Shown here: piece by piece, positions 1-11,268 of the stretch
Layout: every line of letters starts with the position of its first letter
Position numbering within the stretch: the first letter of the stretch is position 1
Assembly (NCBI GenBank): GCA_032358255.1
Contig: JAULBX010027141.1
Span: forward strand, 1 to 40,721
Length of the DNA: 40,721 bases
Direction of reading: 5' to 3'
From: Heterotrichella gracilis
Taxonomy: Eukaryota > Sar > Xanthophyceae > Tribonematales > Xanthonemataceae
The notes under the pieces: model-generated
Told to the model about the DNA's origin: nothing
The model's input: the letters and a program-made list of their open reading frames with translations, nothing else
The model's database searches: none
Made by a program: the position numbers and the translations under genes

Positions 1-1666
1 GGCCGCGCCGTGTTCGCCGTCGCGCGTGAGCGCCTCGGCCTGGGCGGCGCCTCCTCTCCCTCCAGCCCATTGTCCCTGTTGTACTGCTTCACGTCGCGGT
101 CCTCGCGGTCTTCGCGCACAAGCAGCTTGCGCCCGCCCAGCTCGGTGCCGTTCATGGTGTTGACGGCGTTCACGGCCTGCGGGTGGAGGGCAGGGGACGA
201 GGGTTTAGGGCTTCCGTTTTGTTGAAAAAGTTCAATGCATGTACTGCGGGAGATAAGGGAAGGTAGGGTCCAGGGTTTGGGTGCTGGGAGGGTTGCACGC
301 GGAGGTGCTAGACCACAGTGTAGTGGCGAGTGGGGAGTGGCGATGAGTAGTGGGGCAGTGCAAGGGTAGGGCTGCTGCCTATAGCTAGACTACCTTTAAG
401 AGATATTAACCCCCCACCGCTTTGCCACCGAATGCTGATAGTTAGTGCACAAATGCTTTGTAAACTTGTGCAAACCTCAGTCACCTAGAGCTAACTTGAA
501 AGGATCAAAAGACTGAAAAAGGGGTGTCTGGAAAACCGTCGCAGCAGCAAAAGGCAGCAAACAGCTCACAAGATGGTGGAGCCTACCTACCTAGCAGCAC
601 GGGATAACAATGCCGCCTAGTATTACATGAGAAGGGTGTCCCGAGTGCGCTGACCACCTCGTAATGAGTCTGATGTGATAAAGTGGATAGCGGCCACCCT
701 TACCACATGCCATTGGCTAGGTACAGCTTACACCGCAGACCCCCAACCGGTCTGCCTTTGCAACCACTGCTAAAGTTTGCAGCGGGTTTCAACACTACGG
801 TACATATGGTAAAAGGTAACCGTATGCAAAAAGGCAAAAAGGGGGACCCCTGCTTTGCTCAGCCCAGCCCACCATGGCCTGGGCATGCTGGCTAGGAATC
901 CTAAGGGCAACCTAGGTGCAGCACTTGCAAAGATAGGCTAGAGATCACAAATAGCCCCGCAGTACAGAGCTGTTGGCAAGCACCACACCTCGTGTGTGCC
1001 TTTTAACAGGCACACATTGCCAGTGGCTGCTGCACTGGCTAGGACACTGCACTGGCCACCAAGTGGCGGACATCAGCCCATAAACGCGCACTTGCACGCC
1101 GTATGTAAGCCCCAAACACTACAGGCGTGACGTCGCAGCTTTTCCACCACAATTGAGTTGGGCCTGCACCCTTGCGTATGCTACTATGGGTCGACTGCCG
1201 GCGAAAGCTTTCCAGGACTTTGCACAGGGCTAAACGCCTTGATTCAACGCCCGCAAAGGCCGAGCGCGCCGTAACAAATACCAGTCGAGTCATACGTAGT
1301 TTAAGCAAGCCTATCGTGGGTGTGAAGCCTTGTTCGAGTTTCGCATGACATGACTTTCGCCATGCTGGTCCCCTTACCTCTTCTGCCGTCTCGAACTCAA
1401 CAATGCCCCATCCCTTGGACCGGCCTGCAGCACAGACAACGCAGTTAGTACCCCTGACAGCTTTGCCACCGTTTCAGCCCAAATGCGCGTGGAATCGTGC
1501 CCATTTTCTCACCTTCCTCGTCCCTCATGACGTTGGCGTACGCCACGGTGCCGCAGTCCCTGAACGTGTCTTTCAGGTCCTGCCATGAGGTCTTCCACGC
1601 GAGGTTTCCCACGTAGCACCGCTTCCCGATGCGCATGACATTCTCCTCGCCAACCTCTTCTGCCAT
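1..1666 (-). CDS. RRM-domain RNA-binding protein (partial, runs off the left edge)
   Basis: Three exons are visible on the minus strand: 1666-1513, 1424-1378 and 176-1 (continuing outside). All junctions are GT-AG and the phases agree (154, 47, then open). The ATG at 1664-1666 gives MAEEVGEEN. The translation carries one RNA recognition motif. RNP2 is CYVGNL (about residues 17-22), RNP1 is within GRSKGWGIVEF (about 52-62), and the fold ends with the AVNTMNGTELGGRKLLVRED segment. A charged tail rich in Arg, Glu and Pro follows. RRMs of this kind bind single-stranded RNA in splicing, mRNA export or stability; the exact role cannot be told from one domain. The second intron (177-1377) is unusually long, holds no other gene, and has a CCCTAAA tract (204-210) just upstream of its 3' splice site. 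The C-terminus is missing. Confidence 0.85.
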
Positions 1667-2414
1667 CGCGCCTGCTGTGTTTGGCACTCGCAAAAAAAGA
1701 AAGAGAGCCTGCCACTAATCCCTGCCTTTGGCCCTGTGCCTAACCTGCACCTGGATACCCAACCACTTTCCAAACTACTGGCTGCAACGCTGCGATAGAA
1801 CAACAAAAGGCTTTGTTAGCAAGTGAGCCTCCGACCAGTATCAGCAGGCCCGTCCTCCTCTATCACTTTCCACGGGTGGGACTGCGCTAATAACACTGCT
1901 TTTTGCGGCTGCTGATCAAAAGCTTCCTCGATCGCCTAGTGCCAGAGTGGCAGACCAGGGCAAAATCCGACTCACGACTCAGTGAGGATGATTACACGGA
2001 GATCTGGCTATAAAAGGCTTCAATGTAAGGTGATTAGAACTCAGGTGAGCAGACTGTAATGAGATCCGATTATCCGTGGGCAACAAGACCCACGTTGGCA
2101 CTCTGTACTAATGCACACTTTGTAGAATACTATTGCAAGCTGCAGGTATTGGTTAATAGGTAAGGAAGCTAGCTGCCAATAAGGCTGTTACTGAAAAGAC
2201 TCCAGGTCCTGAAGCCCAAGACGCCAATTGAAAGCATGCCGAGGCGGCATGAAAGGGGGCTGCTGCTTGTGTGCGGTTCTAAGCCCTAGATACAACTACT
2301 CAACTTGCTTTGCAGTCCCCTTGTTGCTATTTTATACTCACACCCATCAAGCAACCAGCGCCCAGTGACGTACTATGCACTCACCGCGCACACAGGCCAG
2401 CCTCCACACCCACA
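1667..2414. other. Intergenic region, RRM gene 5' side / KAS 3' side
   Basis: No supported gene. It should hold the promoter of the RRM gene and the 3' UTR of the upstream ketoacyl-ACP synthase gene. A minus-strand TGTAA motif (reads TTACA at 1991-1995) lies about 420 nt downstream of the KAS stop and could be its poly(A) signal. Short ORFs here lack any recognisable domain. Confidence 0.5.
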
Positions 2415-5400
2415 CTAAGCAGGCGCAGATGCAAACAGCAGCGACGCATTCGTCCCCCCAAACCCAAAGGAGTTGGACAGCACCCCTATGGGACCCCCCT
2501 TGAGCGCCTGTGGGGATCCCCGCACAAGGTTGGCTAGCAACGGGGGGTCTGGTGAGTGCAGGTTGCAGGTGATGGGCGCCTGTCTGTGGGTAAGGGCTAG
2601 TACACTGAAGATGGCCTCCACCGAGCCTGCTGCCCCCAGCAGGTGCCCTGCGCTGACAAGCCAGGCCGTTAGGGTTTGGCAGGGTTTGGTAAGGCAAAGA
2701 TGTAGGGTTTGAACAGAACGCGCCAGAGTACCTTGGTACCTGTTTGTACATATATCTAAGGCCAGACGTACTGCAAGCACAGGCCCAGGTGGTGGTGAAA
2801 TGCTGCGCACCTGTTGCCCCCTTGGTGGATGAAACGGGGATGGCTGGGCGCTGGGGATCGGTGCTGGTTGCCAACTCCCCAAAAACTTCGGCAATGGCGC
2901 GCTGCTCCACATCGTCACCTGCACACGCCAAATTATCATCATTATATTATCAGTCAATCAATTGCATTTAGATTTTCAGGATACCTAGGGTAATACGGGA
3001 ACTAGCTAAGTAGCTAGCAGGTCAACCAACCTTGTGGCGTGGAGGTTGCATGGGCATTGATGTACGCCACATCCGCCAACGCCAGCCCTGATGACTCCAA
3101 TGCCATCTGCATCGACCGGGCGGCGCCTGACCCATCCGGGGAAGGCTGGGTGATGTGGTGGCCATCCCCCGACAGGCCATAGCCCCGCACCTACAGAGGG
3201 ACAGGGGGTGAGTATTAGGTGGGAGGTGTAGGGAGGAGGTCCTCAGCGCCCCACCCATCACCCATCACACCTACAGTAGCCCCCACAGCCAGCGCACATG
3301 CATGTGTACACGTAACCACACCCGCATGCATACCTCTCCCCCCCTCCCCCCCCCTCCCCCGTCTTTCCCTCCCCACCCACCTCCGCATATATGTGCGCCC
3401 CCCGCCCCACCGCATGCTCCAACTCCTCTAATACCATCACTCCAGCGCCTTCTCCCATCACAAACCCGTCCCGATCAGCGTCAAAGGGCCGGGAGGCGCT
3501 GGCCGGGTCATCGTTGTATGTTGTTGACAGCGCCTTGAGCCGCGCAAACCCCGCTAGGGCCACCGAATCCACGCATGACTCTGTGCCGCCCGCTACCTGT
3601 GGACGGGGCGTGATTGCTAACCTGGTTGTACTGCTGGAGAACATGCAACTAACAAACAAACGAACTTTCTACATAAGTAGATAACTGAATTTATTGTGGC
3701 ACACAGCACTTGCACCACGCATGCGGATTTGCCCCCTTTGCACCCCTGCCCGCCACATGCCACACACACCACACAGGCAAACACACATATACACCCACCA
3801 TCACATCCGCAGCCCCCAGACGGATGAGGTTGAACGCATCGCCGATGCCATGGGCCCCGGTTGCGCAAGCTGTGGATGCCGCGTGATTTGGACCCTTTAA
3901 CCGGAATGCGATGCTGACCGCCCCTGCCGCCATGTTGACCAGGATCTTGGGCACAAAAAAGGGGCTCAGCCGCCGCAGCTTGCCCTGATCCTGCATAATA
4001 AAGTACCTCGCTGTTAGACGAACATGCCACTTGGGCACCTGCACTTGTGCATGTTTGGGAGGTCGCAGGCCTTGCATTTGGAATGGATGTGATACCTCCC
4101 TCCCGACTGGAAAACTGGGGACTTTGACCTTGGACATGGAGTATGAGCAGAAAACCAGATCACCGGTCATGAAGAGTAAGGACGATTGTCCAAGACAGCA
4201 AAGTTTCCCCTCGCTTACCAGCAGCACCCCTGCCTCTGCCAGGTCAGCGGTGCAGCTCATGCCCGCTCCAATGGCCACACCCGTGCGCTGCTGGGCCGCC
4301 AGGCTGGCAGGGAGCCACTCAGCGTCCTCAAGGGCCTGCCAGAGGGGTCGCATGTTCCATGTCAACAAATACATAAAGCTAGTATAAATGCTACAAGCTT
4401 CTAAATTTACTTTTAAATTTCATTACATTTTTCCTTTTTTGCAGTCTGTTGGGGAGCATGTCCATTGTGACGCATGGGTGTGGGTGCAAGGTATGGGTGT
4501 GTGGTCACTTGTCTGGACGTAGATAATCCTAAAGGCACTGGCTTACGCCGTTGACGTCAACACAACGAGAACATACATACATACACGGTATGATACACCC
4601 CTGGGCCTCCATTCACAAACAAACCACCTCGGGGTGTGGTGCCAAAACCTTGAGAGTAGCGAAGAGGGCAGGGGGAGGGACTCACCTCCCCAGCAGCACA
4701 CATGGCGTACGACATGAAGCGAGCCAGGCGCCGCCCGTCCTGCAGGCACTGGCACAGTCATCAAGGGGGGAGTACCATGGTGTGGCATGGGAAACACAGC
4801 AGATGCCTTCGCCCATTACCCAGCAAACAAAGCTGGTCGCCATGGCATCAGTTGCTATGCACACAGTGGATTCCATGCATGGCAAGTGATGGTTCATGGG
4901 AGTTGCAGCAGAGCGGGTCATGAGTGGATGGCGCAAAATGTGTTGCAACATGTGCATCGACCGTATGCCCACATCTTTGGAAGGCGCATGTGGTGGCAAA
5001 ATAAATAAATAATAACAATTTTAATGATACATAACCACACCTCGGAAGGCGCATGTGGCGGCAATAATAATAGTAAAATTATTAAACAAAAAAACATCAA
5101 TACATTGCCACACCTCGGAGGGCGCATGCGGGGACGCGGCATACTCCTCCTGCGACACAGCGGCTATTACCCTGGAGGGCAACGAGCTCCAGGCGTCCTG
5201 GTGGTCCTGCAGCCAAGGGGCAGCCTTGAGCGGGTATAGGCGCAGAGGGTTGCAGCATGACGACCATGTGCCTTGACAGGGTTGCCTGGATATGAGGGTG
5301 TTGTGTTCTTTCTACGAGAATTTCTACCAGATAGGCTGTTTGTTCGACTTGCATATGGCCCAGGGGTTTTGAACACGCAGCGCAACACCACAAGTTCATA

Positions 5401-5832
5401 TGCATGCATACAACTGCCGTTCCTATACGTAGCCCACGCATACTAGAGCATCACTGTTTAATGCACGTGCTGTTTCAAGAATAAAGAACACAACTGTTCA
5501 AGCAACTATGGAAGTAGGCTTGCCACTGCTCAGTCAGCTGCACATGCATGCATGCGGGTCGAACCCACCACTGGCAAGTCGCTCTTCACCAGGCCCCGTA
5601 CGGCTGTGTGGCCCGCGATCAACCTCTCCCAGCTCTTATGTACCCCCACACCCAGTGGTGTGACGGCACCAAGCCCCGTCACCACCACCCGGCGAGGCGA
5701 AACCACTGGCGGGGGCCCAAACGCATCGGTGCAGTTGCATGCATGGTGCTGCTTGTGGACAAGGGCCAACTGCACCTGTTTCAGCTGGAAAGGAAGCTGT
5801 TTGAGCCTCGAAGATAGTATTGCATATGACAT
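2415..5832 (-). CDS. 3-oxoacyl-[acyl-carrier-protein] synthase, mitochondrial type (KAS/FabF family)
   Basis: Nine exons: 5832-5569, 5206-5114, 4739-4686, 4335-4219, 3990-3799, 3596-3381, 3190-3031, 2918-2811 and 2647-2415. They join in phase to 478 aa plus stop. The enzyme condenses malonyl-ACP with acyl-ACP in type II fatty-acid synthesis. The sequence resembles plant mitochondrial KAS, which supplies the lipoate precursor: [13 protein letters not shown] and HITQP match that subfamily. Catalytic residues are Cys218 (TACATGAHG), His359 (NAHATSTP), and Lys398 and His403 ([14 protein letters not shown]). The chain ends with [13 protein letters not shown]. The N-terminal 45 residues before RRVVVTGLG could be a targeting peptide. 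The exon 1 donor (GTGGGT at 5568) is a judgement call; a site 3 nt earlier also keeps phase. Edge copies of exon 2 sit in its downstream intron. The subcellular location is inferred from family resemblance. Confidence 0.93.
4975..5137 (-). repeat. Triplicated exon-2 3' edge in the KAS gene
   Basis: The last codons of KAS exon 2 with its splice donor (about 5112-5137) recur twice in the following intron, near 5040-5063 and 4976-4998. The shared core is GGAAGGCGCATGTGG or close variants. AT-rich spacers of about 45 nt containing AATAAT runs separate the copies. The two intronic copies are decayed. Confidence 0.75.
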
Positions 5833-6935
5833 AGCTATCCACTCAGGTTGCTTCAGCTAAGCAATGCGGGACGTCATCAGGGTAGGAGATGGTGTATCTT
5901 GGCATGCTGCATACAAGGCGCTAGCTACGGTACCATAGATAGCAGGCTGGCATGCCAGTATCTTGATGCACAGGAGAAGTCTTTCGAACTCCAGCAACCA
6001 GAAGACGAGCCGATTATGGGTGCTGTATAACAAAATATGTGCTTCTTAGGTGGGTGAGCGCCTGGTGAAATAGGGTTTTGTGCATTGCAAGGCATTCAAA
6101 GAACACCACCCGGCCGCTAGCTGCAGTCCATAAAAGTAAATTTTACTGAGCAATCAGTCAGTGTTGCAAACTATGGCCACATATGCCTGTGACAGCCGAC
6201 CAACCGGGGGTGCCACACCTTGCATCCAGTTGGCTGGCGTGAGGCATGGAATACGACCGCTTGCTATCCGCCCGCCTCGATTGACCCTTTTGTAACACAT
6301 ATTGCAGCCCATCTCCGCCGCCAGCATACTTTAGATATCTAGCATGCCCACAGTCCTCCACACAACGCACTCTTGCTTCCTTTCTTTCAACAGTCAACTA
6401 CACAGGCTCAGCCTGGCGAAGAAAACAGAAAGGACTGGAACGTGCAAATTGCCCCATAAAATGTGGGAGTCATGGGTCACATCTTGTCGACATGGTGTCC
6501 GAACATAAGTCAACAGGTGCTCTCGTATTGGCATCATAACTGGACTTGTGCCTCTCACTTGTGCAGCAAATCAATCTGCACCAACTGCAGTCACGCACGG
6601 CAAAACCCCAAACATGTTCAAAGGTATTGCATAGCGACCAAGAATACTGACAACAATCACTCTAAGAGGTGACATCATCTACATCACCTAAATGCGATAG
6701 CAGGACCAAGTTCATATATGACGATCATAATACCGTCGTAATATATTAATAGAAGTCCTCCTGGCAACAGTCCCCACATCAGCCGTGCACATTTCAATGC
6801 ACAGGTCGACATCCCCCAGCCTACCCAGAGACCGTAAACCCTAGGAATACAGGCCCACACGTGCAAAACCCCTAGTGCCACGTGCCCGCCTCCGGAGGCT
6901 GATGCAGCACCAATTCAATGCAAAACTGGGATCCC
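5833..6935. other. Intergenic region, KAS 5' side / FBPase 3' side
   Basis: I see no supported gene in this 1.1 kb. It should contain the KAS promoter and the FBPase 3' UTR. The short ORFs have no recognisable domain and no good splice partners. The right end (from about 6833) belongs to the tandem duplication of the FBPase 3' end. Confidence 0.5.
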
Positions 6936-7136
6936 CTACTGCATAATTCCGTGCTTCTGGTAGAGCTCCAGCACGCGCTCCACGCCGCCGAGGGTGCCCG
7001 CAAACCCTAAACCCTAGGTACAGGCTCTGTAGGTGCAGAACCCCCTTTTGCCACTGGCTCCACGTTGGCCCTACTGCGTGATCCCATGCTTCTGGTAGAG
7101 CTCCAGCACGCGCTCCACGTCCCCGCGGCTGCCCAG
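6833..7136 (-). repeat. Tandem duplication of the FBPase 3' end
   Basis: The last about 21 codons and stop of FBPase (7071-7136) are repeated at 6936-7001. The copy still reads [16 protein letters not shown] then stop in the minus strand; the gene itself reads [16 protein letters not shown] then stop. The 3' flanks match as well: CCTAGG-(T/A)ACAGG plus a GTGCA-(A/G)AACCCC block occurs near 7013-7050 and 6840-6873. A CCCTAAACCCTA tract (7007-7018) lies between the copies. Confidence 0.85.
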
Positions 7137-10100
7137 CACGATGGGTGAGCGGTCGTGGATGTGCTGCGGGAGGATGTCCAGGATGGGCTTGCCGCCGTTG
7201 GTGGCCAGGCCGCCGGCAGCCTCCACCAGCAGGGCCATGGGGAAGCACTGCGCAGGGGAAAGGTGGTTTCATACAGCGTACAAGTTGATTTGGTCCTTGT
7301 GAGGACTCATATTAAAGATAGGACTACATTTATTTTGTAACCCACCCGATTCCCAGCCGATTTCCCCCCCAAATGACCAACACTGCAAAATGTCAAGATG
7401 GGGTTGCGCCGTTGGTACTAAATAGAGCAGGCACGAGTGAATACTAAATTTATTGCCAAGATGAATGCTATTGCATGCCATGGTAGTCATGCACATGGCT
7501 GAAGATTATCCTCATTATGCAGCGGCCCCCCCTCACCTCGTACAGCAGGCGCAGCTTGCCCTTTGGCGACTTCTTGTCCGCTGGGTACAGGAAGATGCCC
7601 CCGTACAGCAGCGTGCGGTGCATGTCGCCCACCATGGACCCGATGTAGCGCAGCCCCTTGCCGGGCTGGCCCTCAGGGGGGTTCTTGCACTCGGCCACGT
7701 ACCTGGGGAGGCCATATTAGGGTTGAGGGTCTAGGTCAGGGGTGGGTGGGTGTGGGTGGCAGGGGTGGGAGGGGATGGCTGTGAGTGGGGCCCACAGCGA
7801 TGTGCAATGTAGCTTTATTTGCAAGTGGAAGAGGTGCAGGAATTTGTACCCAATAGTTCCAATCGCTGGAGCGCAAAGTCGGATGTGACATCGCATGCAG
7901 TCATACACTCCAGTGGAGGTCATCATGATGTCCCTCCTGTATGTGACATGTGCCTGCAACCTAATGCCCTGTCCAGCACTGGTGGCCATGCAACACCAAG
8001 ACCAGCACTGGCGGCCAATGCGACGCCAGTGAGGACCCCATTCCCACCGCCCACTCACTCCTTGGTCGCCTCGTTCCAGTGCCGCAGGTTGCCCTCATTC
8101 ACGCTGTAGTAGGGCCCCTGCTCAGGCACCCGCACGTCCCTGCGCGTGAGCAGGAACTCGCCCAGCGAGGGATCCAGGGTGAACTCAGTCACGCTCTTGC
8201 CCGTGGTCAGCATCAGCACGCAGCTGCTGCCGTACATGCAGTACCCCGCAGCAATGAGGCTGCGCCCGCTCTGCAGCACAGGAACAGATGAGGGTGCGCA
8301 CACAACCATATAGACAGACAAACTACAGTACATTGTACTTACATTTAAGCTTATCCTGTGCGCTCATGTACTGGGTTTCGTCTGTCTAGCTACACACTAA
8401 CGAGCACTGGTGACGAGCATGCGGCCCAGTAATTCTGGTTTGCTGCTGTACATGCAATAGCCTGCGGCAATAAGGCTGCCCCCGGTCTACAACCAAGGCA
8501 TGAGTGTGTACCGACAGACAGAATGAAATGCTGGTGGGCTATCCTCTCACACCCACACACAGGATTTCTGCACGACAATCTCCAGCCCCCCGCCCGCAGC
8601 CTTTCTGCACGAGAATCTCCAGCGCCACATTGCATATCCTAAAGGCGGTGCTTATGTTGAAGGGTTCTGCATTACCCCAAATCATAACCCCAAATCATAA
8701 ACCCTAGACCTGTGTATGAAATACCACCTGCAGCACGCCCTCCACGAAACCCGGTCAAACCCAAAATGACCATCACTTTGATGGGGGTGACTAATCACTA
8801 TGTAGTAGATACACAAGCTGTCCGGTGTACAGGTTACAGACTCATGTGGTTGAGCAGTTGAAATGCGCACCTGCAAATCTTGCTGAAAGAGCCATTGCTC
8901 GCAACTCAAGTACACGCAGCCAGATGATGGTATCGTTTGACATTCCCATGTCATTCAGGTACATATAATACCTATGTAAATGTGACCCTAACAACCTGTG
9001 CATATATTTGAGAGTCGCTTGGGTATTCCGTATCAATCTCTTGCCTGCTTTTCGGGGAGAACTCAACACAAAGTTCTCTCAAAAAGGAGGGAAGAGATGA
9101 TACGGAATACCCTAGAGATCCTTAAATATACCGCCCTGGCGCCACCTCGTAGAACTCAAATAGCGCCATTGTTTAATCAGCTAATTAGGGTTTCTCTTTA
9201 TTTTAAATCCTGACCCCTCAACCCTACAAACCCACCTGCAGGACATCATCCACTGAGCCCTGTGACCCAGGCGCCACCTTGTAGATCCCAAAGATGGTGC
9301 CGATGTTGGCCCCGCAGTCGATGTTGGATGAGCCATCCAGCGGGTCAAACACCACGCAGTATTCACCCCTGTTCTCCGGTGCGATGATGACAGGGTCGTC
9401 CAGCTCCTCGCTCACCTGTGGTAAAAGAAAGGAAAATTAAGTTATCAATCAAATATCATAATTGTATTATAATTACGACGCACTGCTGCAATGAGGACGA
9501 GGTCGTCCAGCTCCTCACTCACCTGTGGGGCAATGCAGAAGATATCATTATTGAATTTATGACCTTTTTTTCATAAGAAACCTATGTGTTCAGCCATTAT
9601 CGTCATAAGCGCATGGCATGGCATGATCTGGTGCGGGGAATCAGACAGCATGACTCATGCAACAACCGTCCACAAGGGCACAAGGGTTGTGTTGCGGGGC
9701 CTTACCAGCACCGCACAGTGCCCGCTCTTTGTGAGCAGGTTGATGAACACATCGTTTGCGATCAAGTCCAGCTTCTTCTGCTCCTCGCCCTGTGCACCAG
9801 CAAATAGACCTGAGGCATGCTGGCTGGCACACATGCGTTGCAAGCTAAGCTTCACACGAATAGTACTTCGGAACATGGGAGAGGCAGTGCTTCAGAGAGG
9901 CTTTGTAAACACCCATGGGATACAACCCACCAGGCCACTGCTCACTTGTGCTAAATTAGCAGCTGATGGCCAAGGAATGAGTGAATATCCCCTGTGGCAT
10001 TGGCAGTGCACCAGAACTAGTATGGTTGCACAACTAGGTTGCAGATCACCCACCTGTACGTTTGACGAACCAGCGATACCCAGCACCCCAGCCAAGCCAG

Positions 10101-10361
10101 CCTGCACAAGAAGATCATAGTGGGATAGGGAAAACGACAAACGGGTTTTGCAATGGGGCCTGTTGGGCTTGAATGTGAGGCACATTCCCGTGCCATGCCA
10201 CAAAGCCCCACCTTTCGGACAGCGGACGCCAGGAACTTGCACCCAGTTGCGATAGCGTTGAGCAAGATGGTCAAATGACCCCTTGCGTGGGGAGCGACAT
10301 GCTGCTGTTCGGCTATTGTGAAGCTTGTTAGTGTTTCGAGAGTGGTGCCATCTGGAAGCAT
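7071..10361 (-). CDS. FBP: Fructose-1,6-bisphosphatase, cytosolic type
   Basis: Seven exons: 10361-10212, 10101-10054, 9789-9706, 9415-9236, 8270-8059, 7702-7537 and 7247-7071. They join in phase to 338 aa. The enzyme hydrolyses fructose 1,6-bisphosphate to fructose 6-phosphate and phosphate, for gluconeogenesis and sucrose or storage synthesis. Diagnostic segments are [15 protein letters not shown], the metal-binding [11 protein letters not shown] (Asp118, Asp121), [31 protein letters not shown] and [17 protein letters not shown]. The length matches cytosolic enzymes. There is no room for the regulatory cysteine loop of redox-controlled plastid FBPase, and no transit peptide is seen. The ATG at 10361 puts the start where cytosolic homologues begin. 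Introns carry decayed copies of exons 4 and 5, a foldback, and a duplicated 3' end. Confidence 0.95.
8401..8490 (-). repeat. Decayed copy of the FBPase exon 5 start
   Basis: In the intron between exons 4 and 5, positions about 8440-8490 resemble the first 50 nt of exon 5 with its acceptor region (8222-8271). The minus-strand sense still reads [13 protein letters not shown], against [15 protein letters not shown] in the gene. The reading frame does not continue into a usable exon. Confidence 0.75.
9000..9132. repeat. Long inverted repeat (foldback) in FBPase intron 4
   Basis: The left arm GGGTATTCCGTATC (9021-9034) plus the following AATCTCTT is the near-perfect reverse complement of the right arm at 9092-9113 (AAGAGAT then GATACGGAATACCC). 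Pairing extends outward through AT-rich ends (about 9003-9010 with 9120-9130). It also extends inward through GAGAACT (9057-9063) with AGTTCTC (9072-9078). The transcript could fold into a hairpin of about 130 nt. Confidence 0.8.
9133..9172 (-). repeat. Decayed copy of part of FBPase exon 4
   Basis: The run GGCGCCACCTCGTAGA and the following 20 nt (about 9138-9172) resemble exon 4 at 9269-9306 (GGCGCCACCTTGTAGA, then a matching CCCAAAGATGGTGCC-type tail with gaps). It lies about 65 nt inside the intron downstream of exon 4. This is the weaker of the FBPase exon copies. Confidence 0.5.
9492..9527 (-). repeat. Copy of the FBPase exon 4 start with its 3' splice site
   Basis: GGTCGTCCAGCTCCTCACTC then ACCTGTG at about 9500-9527 repeats 9393-9420. 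In gene sense this is a second CACAG acceptor followed by GTGAGTGAGGAGCTGGACGA, that is VSEELDD. It sits about 107 nt upstream of the real acceptor and is a plausible decoy or alternative acceptor. Confidence 0.8.
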
Positions 10362-11268
10362 GGTGGGTGCCTAGCGGGGCTAAACGCCGCACTAGAAAAA
10401 GGGTTTGCGCCCAAAGCTATATCTGATATCGAGACTGGATCTTGGCCCGGTTGGTGGCGTTCTGCACCAAAATGTGCAACCTTGTTGTCGTGCGGGTGCC
10501 AATTTCCGAAAGCGAAGGGTGTGTATCCGTCTACGAGTGCGAGAGGCGGTTGTGAGTTGCAAAACTAGAATGCAAGACGCTCTGGTCAACCTTATCCCGA
10601 TAACGTTACAGCAAGATACGTGTTGGAGGACACGGGAGCGTTGCATACAGGGCCAGGTGCAGGTCGGTTCCCATATGCATGCATTGCTGACTCAGCATAC
10701 CCTAGGGAAGGGTCTGGGACTGAACCTTGCTAGCTTGGTGCAGCAGTTGTTTGCCCCTTGAGGCTGCTGCAGCTGTGCCACTTCCAACCCTCTCAAGCTG
10801 ACAGCTGCCGTCAGGTACCGACGTCGCCTCCTGAAGACATCCTTACTGGTCATTGTTGGCTGTGCGCAATGCGCATGCCACATTGTGCGCAAAGCTGTGC
10901 ACATTACACGCAGCCCCACAGCGAGCGGCTGGCTGGCCCAGGGCTACCATCTAATAAAAGTTCAAACGATGTGAATAATCCCCCACTGGCCATGATGAAC
11001 TCTGTTGGATCACTGAGCGCTTTCTTTACATTACAAGGCTTGAAAGGAATGATGGCCCATAAGGCAAGGAGAAAGGTCAAATACATCCACACATTCCCAG
11101 CAAGCAGTCTTGGGGCCAAAGTGGGCAATCAATGGAAATTTGGCAGCAATGCCAGAACACTCCTTAGGACGCATTAAAATTGCTGCTTCTTGCAAAGCTG
11201 TTCAAGGTGCCATGTGCTTCATCCATGATTGCTCCAATCACATCCTCCGCTGGCACGAGCCGCACGTG
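10362..11268. other. Intergenic region, FBPase 5' side / metacaspase 3' side
   Basis: No supported gene. It should contain the FBPase promoter and the metacaspase 3' UTR. A CATATGCATGCAT element lies at 10672, about 310 nt upstream of the FBPase ATG. Overlapping ORFs on both strands have no domain that I recognise. Confidence 0.5.
11025..11036 (-). terminator. Putative poly(A) signal of the metacaspase gene (double TGTAA)
   Basis: In gene sense the sequence reads TTGTAATGTAAAG, two overlapping copies of TGTAA, the poly(A) motif known from chlorophyte algae. It lies about 235 nt downstream of the metacaspase stop. No transcript evidence is available. Confidence 0.55.

Noticed and set aside
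3331..3380. C/T-rich tract as a possible mobile element end or regulatory polypyrimidine island
   Set aside because: It lies within a KAS intron (3191-3380), close to the exon 6 donor, and shows no repeat structure beyond simple sequence.
5555..5580. GGTTCGACCC-like T-arm on the minus strand near the KAS exon 1 donor, suggesting a tRNA
   Set aside because: The sequence 5' of it is KAS coding sequence and does not form D or anticodon arms or an acceptor stem.
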